Positions 59,095 through 64,000 of a DNA stretch of 64,000 nucleotides are shown here, piece by piece. Source of the DNA: an uncultured Succinivibrionaceae bacterium (lineage in GTDB: Bacteria; Pseudomonadota; Gammaproteobacteria; Enterobacterales; Succinivibrionaceae); the NCBI GenBank assembly GCA_944389865.1, contig CALXNX010000001.1:58763-122762 (forward strand), given 5' to 3'. The first letter of the stretch is position 1, and every line of letters starts with the position of its first letter. Below the pieces are notes generated by a model. The model was not told the DNA's origin. It made no database searches and was given only the letters and a program-made list of their open reading frames with translations. Made by a program: the position numbers and the translations under genes.

Positions 59095-59481
59095 CTAAAC
59101 CTGAGCATGGCTGCGCTTGTAAAGACGCAGGCACAAAGCCCCGGCGCCCCAGCCCAATCCGCTTACCGCCCAATATGACAGAAGCTCGAGCATCACGCCG
59201 ATAAAGCTATCCAAGGTAATCGCTCCGTCTGTGAGCTGCACCAGCACCGGAGAGGCGTAAGTGCTCAATCCGCCTAAAAAGCCTGCATTGACCGCCTGTC
59301 GATAGATCTGAGAGAGCTTTAAGCGCGCCAGCAGACAGCACGATGCGCCCATCAGCGCACAGGCCATAAGGTTGGGCACTAACAAATAAGTAAAGAGACT
59401 GCCGGCAGAGAGCATCCGCACCAAGGTCCCCAAGGTGCCGCCGATCACCACTGCTGCATACAGGAATAGGGCTTTTTTCAT
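59095..59481 (-). CDS. crcB2: Fluoride channel family protein, second of a pair (CrcB/FluC)
   Basis: A 128-aa membrane protein with four hydrophobic helices; the start at 59481 overlaps the first crcB stop (ATGA). Family marks are 'GGTLGTLVRML' (conserved Arg in helix 1), 'VPNLMACALMGASCC' (conserved Asn) and 'GFLGGLSTYASPVL' (helix 3 break, usually GGxTTFSTF). FluC forms dual-topology dimers that export fluoride. In paired-gene forms the two subunits make a heterodimer. The Phe-box phenylalanines are replaced here by Tyr and Pro. Confidence 0.8.
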   Translation of the reverse strand: MKKALFLYAAVVIGGTLGTLVRMLSAGSLFTYLLVPNLMACALMGASCCLLARLKLSQIYRQAVNAGFLGGLSTYASPVLVQLTDGAITLDSFIGVMLELLSYWAVSGLGWGAGALCLRLYKRSHAQV

Positions 59482-59846
59482 GCCAAGCCCCTTCCGATCG
59501 CGCAGCCTAAAGCAGCAGCTGCCAGACCGCATATGGCCGACAAAATAAGATACAGCGCGAGCAAGAGCCACTTTTCGGCGCGCAGCAGATTAATGCTGTC
59601 TGAGCAGATAGAAGATAAGGTGCCCAAGCCGCCGATGAGCCCGCCGATAAGCAGCAGTTGTGCCGTCTGCGTAAGCGGCAGCGCTGCAAAGATGCCGCCG
59701 GTCAAACAGGCAATAATTTTTACCGTGAGCGTCCCCAGCGGAAAAAACGTATGCACATGCGCGCAAAGCTGCAGCAGGAGCACGCGCACAAGCGCTCCGC
59801 AGCCGCCTAAAAGAGCTGTCAGCATTATCAGCATCACGTTCTCCAT
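59478..59846 (-). CDS. crcB1: Fluoride channel family protein, first of a pair (CrcB/FluC)
   Basis: A 122-aa (start may be a few codons later) four-helix membrane protein. 'LLGGCGALVRVLLLQL' holds the helix-1 Arg. 'LGTLTVKIIACLTGG' occupies the helix-2 site where FluC has Val-Asn, so the pore Asn is Lys here. 'GGLIGGLGTLSSICSD' is the helix-3 break. The Phe-box residues are replaced by Leu and Ile. It is translated together with the second subunit. No fluoride riboswitch was recognised upstream. Family membership is good; fluoride specificity is less sure. Confidence 0.78.
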   Translation of the reverse strand: MENVMLIMLTALLGGCGALVRVLLLQLCAHVHTFFPLGTLTVKIIACLTGGIFAALPLTQTAQLLLIGGLIGGLGTLSSICSDSINLLRAEKWLLLALYLILSAICGLAAAALGCAIGRGLA

Positions 59847-60143
59847 GGGGAAATTAACATCAGTTGACCGTCGAACTAAAGCCTGATTATTGAAAAATAT
59901 GCTCGCGTAATTCCACGACCTTTAGATCATGGGCAAGCATACCATAAAGGGAAAAAGTGGATTAATGCCTACCTTGAACGTTCTTACAAGTTTTTTATCG
60001 ACAGCATTATCAGCTTTCAGTTCACAACTTCGCATAATTTATATTATGTAAGATTATGAAAAGATCGATCTTAGAACCGGATATCAGTATGTCAGCGGCT
60101 GTGCCGATCCGCAGCTTGAATATGTCTCATTCAATTCAGCTGC
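59847..60143. other. 297-bp AT-rich gap with no recognised element
   Basis: This lies between crcB1 (start side) and the end of the Fic gene. It should carry the crcB promoter. No fluoride-riboswitch pattern, repeat or gene was identified. Confidence 0.4.
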
Positions 60144-61244
60144 TTAAGGCTTTGCTGCTTTGTGCAGCATAAGCCGATAACGCGTACTGCGGCCGCCGGA
60201 CCGGCTGCGCTCAAGCAGACCTAAGGCGGTCAGCTTTTTTAGATCACTTAATGCAGTATCCTGCGAGCAGCGTCCCAGCTCCGCCCATTTGCCGGAACTG
60301 ATGCTCTCTAAGCTGTCCAGCAAAGCGTTAAGGCCGCATCGCTGACGTTCATTTAACGGAAGCTGAGCGTGCAGCCTCCAGAACTCAGCCTTATTTAAGG
60401 TTTGCGCCAGCTGTGCATCGGAGGTACTCAGCGCTTTTTCTATGCAGGAAATAAACCAAAGAATCCAATCGGTTACGTTTAAATCACCCTTTTGCGTCTG
60501 CTCTAAAATTCGATAGTACGCTTTTTTGGATTTTAAGATCTCCTGCGATACGCTGTAGAACTTGCTGCCGCCTGAGGCCTGCGCCAGCAGCATTTCAGTG
60601 ATCGCGCGTGCAATCCGCCCGTTGCCGTCTTCAAACGGATGAATGGTGACAAACCACAAATGTGCGATCGCCGCTTTGATCACGGTAAATTCAGCATCTT
60701 CATGGTTAAGCCAATGCAGAAATCTCTGCATTTCATCCTGCACCGCCGCAGCCGGGACTGCCTCAAAATGCACCTTAAAGTGACCGACTGCTCCTGATAC
60801 GACCTGCATTTCAGTGGCGCGATAACAGCCTGTTTTCAGGTTATACGGCGTTTTGTGCCCACCAGGGAAGATGGAGCGGTGCCAATTTAACAGGCGATCT
60901 TTGGTCAGCGGCCGGCTGCAGTTTTTAACTGCATCCAGCATCATGGCGGCTATGCCTTCGCTGCTTCTTGAGGTCTGAATTAATTCAGCGCTGTGGACCC
61001 CTAAATGCCGCAGCACTGATGATCGGATCTGATCACCGTCAAGCTTAGCGCCTTCAATGGCAAAGGAGCTGATAAGCTCTGCAGTCAGAGCGTCAGCTTC
61101 AGTATGCATAATGGAGTCCGGCTGCAGGGTATTTACTGATGCCCGCAGCTGAGCCTCCTTTGCAATCAGCTGCTGCAGCGGCTGAGCAATCCGTTTGTAA
61201 TCAAAGAGAAAATTAGGCCAATCTTCTTGCTGATAAATGTACAT
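60144..61244 (-). CDS. Fic-domain AMP-transferase with built-in inhibitory helix (class II)
   Basis: A 366-aa protein. The N-terminus (WPNFLFDYKRIAQPLQQLIA) fits the DUF4172 domain. An inhibitory motif SFAIEG (S/T-x3-E-G/N) lies near residue 60. The Fic core (residues ~115-255) has the full active site 'HPFEDGNGRIAR'. The C-terminal ~70 residues form a winged helix-turn-helix ('DSLESISSGKWAELGRCSQDTALSDLKKLTALGLLERS'). Such proteins transfer AMP to target proteins and are held off by the inhibitory Glu. The HTH suggests DNA binding and self-regulation. A near-perfect 18-bp palindrome lies ~100 bp upstream. Confidence 0.92.
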   Translation of the reverse strand: MYIYQQEDWPNFLFDYKRIAQPLQQLIAKEAQLRASVNTLQPDSIMHTEADALTAELISSFAIEGAKLDGDQIRSSVLRHLGVHSAELIQTSRSSEGIAAMMLDAVKNCSRPLTKDRLLNWHRSIFPGGHKTPYNLKTGCYRATEMQVVSGAVGHFKVHFEAVPAAAVQDEMQRFLHWLNHEDAEFTVIKAAIAHLWFVTIHPFEDGNGRIARAITEMLLAQASGGSKFYSVSQEILKSKKAYYRILEQTQKGDLNVTDWILWFISCIEKALSTSDAQLAQTLNKAEFWRLHAQLPLNERQRCGLNALLDSLESISSGKWAELGRCSQDTALSDLKKLTALGLLERSRSGGRSTRYRLMLHKAAKP

Positions 61245-61346
61245 GCGGTTATTCTACGCAAAAAACTCGGAGAATTGCAGCTGCAATTTCCGGAATTTAT
61301 TAGGAGATTAATAATTGCATCTTTAAGTTTGCCTTAAGATCCTATG

Positions 61347-61364
61347 AATGTTACCGGTAACATT
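61347..61364. promoter_or_regulatory. Perfect GntR-type (LacI-family) operator palindrome
   Basis: AATGTTACCGGTAACATT is a fully symmetric 18-bp palindrome. It equals the consensus I recall for E. coli GntR/IdnR gluconate operators (ATGTTACCGGTAACAT). It lies 103 bp upstream of the Fic start codon and at the very end of a broken gene. No gluconate gene is nearby. Confidence 0.65.
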
Positions 61365-61994
61365 AAGAATCTGAACTGCAGCAGGCAAAACAGAACTTTT
61401 GATAAAAAGCGAGCCCTGCTTTAATGATCCTAAAATGTGACTGCAAAGGCTTTGCATACTCTAAAGCCTCAATTTGCGCCAGCGCCTCCTGAGCTTTTTG
61501 AGCCAGTTCCTTTTCTGTGTGCGCGGCTTTGCACTCAATGATCACGCATTCTCTGGTATCCCGCTTCAGTATCAGGATATCCGGGCGGCTCAATCCTGAC
61601 TCCCTATTGCTTTCTACTTTATAATGCGCAGACCACAGCCCGGCAACAAAAGCATGATAAAAGTCCTCCCGATAATTGTAGTAGCTGATGGTATCGAAAA
61701 GCAGTGAACTGAGGCGATCGCTTATGGCATCAGCATCTCCTGCAAAGAAAGCCTGATACAGCGCTCGATTATCCGCTGACTGCAGTTATGCGTCCCGCGG
61801 GCAAACAGTTCTTCTAAAAGTGACAGCAGCAGGGTTTTACCAAAGCGGCGCGGCCTTGATAGATAAAAGCGGGTTTTCCCTTGACAGACCAGATCTGCAG
61901 TTTTGTCTGATTTATCAATAAACAGGCATTTTTGATCCTGCAGAGCTGTAATGCTGTCGATCCCTATGAGTATATTCTGCAGGATATTCGTCAT
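61363..61994 (-). pseudogene. Broken AAA-ATPase-like (DUF1703) gene with an internal deletion
   Basis: The N-terminal part (start 61994, GGGGAG upstream) has 'CLFIDKSDKTADLV' and a Walker-A-containing 'FYLSRPRRFGKTLLLSLLEELF'. The family's C-terminal part then resumes in another frame: 'ALYQAFFAGDADAISDRLSS', 'TISYYNYREDFYHAFVAGLW', 'VESNRESGLSRPDILILKRD' and 'CVIIECKAA' (nuclease-like D and E-x-K). About 350 residues between them are gone, and the frame changes near 61785-61800. Thus an internal deletion has destroyed the gene. It is the second relic of this family in 3.5 kb. Confidence 0.85.
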
Positions 61995-62083
61995 GCTGCT
62001 CCCCAATGCTTTATTAAGCGCCAGATAATCTGAAACTGATTGTAATCACCACAAGTGAAACCTGCAAGACGACGATCTGAGCC

Positions 62084-62111
62084 TTGCTATTTTCCTGCTG
62101 TCTGCTAAAAT
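62084..62111 (+). promoter_or_regulatory. Promoter of the 4.5S RNA gene
   Basis: TTGCTA (-35) and TAAAAT (-10) with a 16-bp spacer. The predicted start near 62118 leaves an ~11-base leader before the mature 5' end, consistent with 5' processing by RNase P as known for E. coli 4.5S RNA. Confidence 0.6.
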
Positions 62112-62128
62112 GCTCATGCTTTTTCAAT

Positions 62129-62245
62129 GGGAGCCCCCTCAGCGGCTTCGTACTTAGGCACAGTTTAATTGGTCAGGGTCGGAAGGCAGCAGCCAGGATT
62201 GTGTTTTAAGGTACCGAAGTTTTGTTGGGGGTGCGCTCCCCACCC
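62129..62245 (+). ncRNA. ffs: Signal recognition particle 4.5S RNA
   Basis: The central conserved domain 'GGTCAGGGTCGGAAGGCAGC' followed by AGCC (62175-62198) is the Ffh-binding hairpin with the GGAA tetraloop region, almost as in E. coli (GGTCAGGTCCGGAAGGAAGC). The ends GGGAGC and GCTCCC pair to close a ~112-nt rod, with long complementary flanks between. The trailing CACCC matches the E. coli 3' end. It binds Ffh to form the particle that targets inner-membrane proteins to FtsY and SecYEG. Confidence 0.93.
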
Positions 62246-62278
62246 AGCCTTCCTGTTCAGCTGTCAGCGTAATTAACA

Positions 62279-63631
62279 ATGGAAGATCTGTCAGTTGTAC
62301 CTCAGCCTGAAAAATATTCCAAAGTCTATCTGCTGCTTGACTGCAACAATTTTTTCGTATCCTGCGAGCGCATCTTCAGGCCGGATCTCGAAAAGCGTCC
62401 GGTACTGGTGCTCTCCAATAATGACGGCTGTGTAGTAGCGCGCTCCGCTGAGGTCAAGGCGCTGGGCATCAAGATGGGCGTCCCGGTCTTTAAGATTAAA
62501 GATCTCATCACCAAGCATCACATCGTCTGCTTTTCCTCCAATTTCAACCTCTATTTGGACATCTCCAACCGCATCATGCGCCTCCTGGAGACTATTACAC
62601 CGGAGGTCCTGGTCTACTCCGTAGACGAGGCCTTTGCGGTGGTACGCGAAGTCACCGCAGCGGAAGCCTTTTCAACTGCCTGCCGCATGAAAAAGACCGT
62701 GGAGCGCTCTATAGGTGTTCCGGTCAGCATCGGCATCGCATCCTCCAAAACCCTGGCTAAAATCGCCAGCCATCTGGCTAAAAAGCAGAGTCAGTACGAA
62801 GGCGTCTGCTCACTGCTCGATCCCCTATTGCGCACACGCATTTTGGCGGACTTTCCTTTAAAGGAGATCTGGGGCATCGGCCGCAAGCTGAATGAAAGGC
62901 TGCAGAATGAGGGGTTTCAGACAGCCGCACAGCTGGCTGCTGCGGACGGCCCTAAGATGAAGAAGCGCTATTCGGTAGTGCTCTACCGCACCATGCAGGA
63001 ATTAAACGGCATCGATGCCATTGAAGAGCTCGCTGAAGGCCATGTGCAGCAGCAGATCATGTGGAGCAGATCCTTCAGAGACCGGCTTTATACCTTAGAG
63101 GAGGTGTCGCAGGCACTGTGCTCATTTGGAGCGCAGGCGGGCCGCAGACTGCGCGATCTGCATCTATACTGCCGCATTATCAGCGTCTATATTCGCACCA
63201 GCTATTTTGTACAGGACAAGCAGTATCAAGCCGGCGAAAGCCTGCGCCTCGATCATCCTACCTCCGACAGCCGCGTGATCCTCTGCGCCGTAGAAGTGCT
63301 TCAGCGCAAAATCTACCGCCCGGGCTTTGCCTACGCTAAAGCCGGCGTGGTGCTCTCAGAGCTGTCCACTACCCGCGGCCATCAGGGCGATCTCTTTTTA
63401 AAAGAAAACTCAGCCTCCGAGCTTGCGCAAAGCGATCGGGTGATGGAGCTTTTAGATCATTACGGCCGCCACGGCAGCGCCGCCCTGTACTTAGGCGCAC
63501 AGGGCAGTCAGCTGCAGAAAAAAGCCTTCAGCGACAAAAGACTGCTCTCACCGGCCTATACTACCAATTTTGCAGAACTGCCGGAGATTTTCTGTGCAGA
63601 TAAGACCAAGATCCGGCACAATAAAAGTTAA
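62279..63631 (+). CDS. umuC: DNA polymerase V catalytic subunit UmuC
   Basis: A 450-aa Y-family polymerase. Catalytic motifs are 'LLLDCNNFFVSCERIF' (first Asp), 'VYSVDEAFAVV' (Asp-Glu pair) and 'VSIGIASSKTLAKIASHLAKK'. The UmuC-type little-finger and C-terminal segments are 'RSFRDRLYTLEEVSQALCSFGAQAGRRLR', 'SYFVQDKQYQAGESLRLDHPTSDSR', 'LFLKENSASE' and 'LLSPAYTTNFAELPEIF'. It is ~28 aa longer than the E. coli protein, mostly at the N-terminus. No ribosome site is obvious before the ATG, and no umuD is adjacent, although Pol V needs UmuD'. No LexA box was seen. Confidence 0.93.
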   Translation: MEDLSVVPQPEKYSKVYLLLDCNNFFVSCERIFRPDLEKRPVLVLSNNDGCVVARSAEVKALGIKMGVPVFKIKDLITKHHIVCFSSNFNLYLDISNRIMRLLETITPEVLVYSVDEAFAVVREVTAAEAFSTACRMKKTVERSIGVPVSIGIASSKTLAKIASHLAKKQSQYEGVCSLLDPLLRTRILADFPLKEIWGIGRKLNERLQNEGFQTAAQLAAADGPKMKKRYSVVLYRTMQELNGIDAIEELAEGHVQQQIMWSRSFRDRLYTLEEVSQALCSFGAQAGRRLRDLHLYCRIISVYIRTSYFVQDKQYQAGESLRLDHPTSDSRVILCAVEVLQRKIYRPGFAYAKAGVVLSELSTTRGHQGDLFLKENSASELAQSDRVMELLDHYGRHGSAALYLGAQGSQLQKKAFSDKRLLSPAYTTNFAELPEIFCADKTKIRHNKS

Positions 63632-63663
63632 AAATTAAAACTTTTCAACTTTAAGGAGTTTTT

Positions 63664-63969
63664 ATGAAGACCATTCGCCTGCTCTATCCGGATCATTTAA
63701 GCGGCGGCCTGCCTGAGTACTATCTGGGCGCAGCCCTGCTTACGCAGATAGTCCCGGAAAATCCCGATCAGCCCCTGCTCAAGGTCAGGTTGGCGCCGCC
63801 GTCCCCGAACGATGCTCAGCTGCCCGTTACTGACGGTGTGTATGCGCTGGAGCCGATTGTACAGAGCCTGCAGGACGCCAAAGCGCAGATTAAGGCGGCA
63901 GCTCCTGAACGCATTATTACTTTACCGGCATTGAGCAATAAAATTTTTGAATATTCTACTGCCCCCTGA
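63664..63969 (+). CDS. N-terminal fragment of an arginase-family protein
   Basis: A 101-codon frame after a good RBS (AAGGAG), 32 bp after umuC. 'MKTIRLLYPDHLSGGLPEYYLGAALLTQIV' and 'APERIITLPA' match the start of arginase/agmatinase/formiminoglutamase-like proteins, in which the next segment carries the metal-binding GGD/H motif. Here that segment is replaced by 'LSNKIFEYSTAP' and a stop. None of the metal ligands is present, so enzymatic activity is excluded. A perfect hairpin (GACGTTT-GAA-AAACGTC) follows at 63975-63991. It is likely a truncated pseudogene, unless the gene is interrupted and resumes beyond the window. Confidence 0.5.
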   Translation: MKTIRLLYPDHLSGGLPEYYLGAALLTQIVPENPDQPLLKVRLAPPSPNDAQLPVTDGVYALEPIVQSLQDAKAQIKAAAPERIITLPALSNKIFEYSTAP

Positions 63970-64000
63970 AGGCAGACGTTTGAAAAACGTCGTCAGCCGC

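Noticed and set aside
59847..60000. Possible fluoride riboswitch upstream of the crcB pair
   Set aside because: Only a short CTGATG-like piece is present; the conserved GG-GATG...CC core and pseudoknot partners are missing.
62246..62278. LexA box before umuC (CTGT sequences)
   Set aside because: No CTGT-N8-ACAG arrangement is formed; the second arm is missing.

Overview
The window reads as the chromosome of an anaerobic, sugar-using gammaproteobacterium. A member of the Succinivibrionaceae/Aeromonadales group from a gut or rumen would fit. This is an inference from three things: gammaproteobacterial housekeeping genes (xseA, yigZ, yaaA, birA, pdxA, mntP, a 4.5S RNA), a superoxide reductase as found in anaerobes, and an unusual density of pentose-type sugar operons. 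No tRNA, rRNA or CRISPR array was seen.

Layout. 1-3.8 kb: the end of xseA and a very large TerB_C-domain protein. 4-14 kb: a sugar locus made of an L-xylulose-type kinase, an RbsABC-like importer, a divergent LacI regulator, a zinc polyol dehydrogenase, a MglB-like binding protein and a UlaE epimerase. Matching operator palindromes tie several promoters together. 14-17.7 kb: three unrecognised or poorly known small proteins, yigZ, an XRE regulator, an antitoxin relic and mntP. 17.8-22.2 kb: threonine aldolase, queH, birA, a quinone reductase and yaaA. 22.2-39 kb: a long co-directional carbohydrate block. It holds a GH13 glucosidase, pdxA and a mutarotase. It also holds a second ABC importer with a DUF2291 protein, a free-standing EIIA-Glc domain, a FucI-like isomerase, a two-gene transketolase and an FGGY kinase. 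An AraC regulator, rbsD and rbsK lie upstream of it.

39-49.4 kb: an AraC regulator divergent from two aldo/keto reductases, then bioB, a SWIM/SNF2 helicase gene, bioA, bioD and bioY. 49.6-59 kb: superoxide reductase, two cupin-AraC regulators, a frameshifted fragment resembling the C-terminus of a GH31 glycosidase, a MATE pump, a HAD phosphatase, a diguanylate cyclase with an NTF2-like sensor, and an NSS symporter. 58.2-62 kb is a debris-rich patch: an IS256-type remnant, two broken AAA-ATPase/PD-(D/E)XK genes, paired fluoride-channel genes and a Fic protein. 62-64 kb: the SRP 4.5S RNA gene, umuC without umuD, and a truncated arginase-family start.

The main biological idea is that two complete-looking sugar routes sit side by side. 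One runs importer, oxidation, L-xylulose kinase and UlaE epimerase to L-ribulose-5-phosphate. The other runs importer, isomerase, kinase and split transketolase, the gene set known for D-apiose breakdown. The second operon also encodes a lone PTS EIIA protein, which could link an ABC importer to PTS signalling. Substrates are inferred from gene content, not shown by the sequence.
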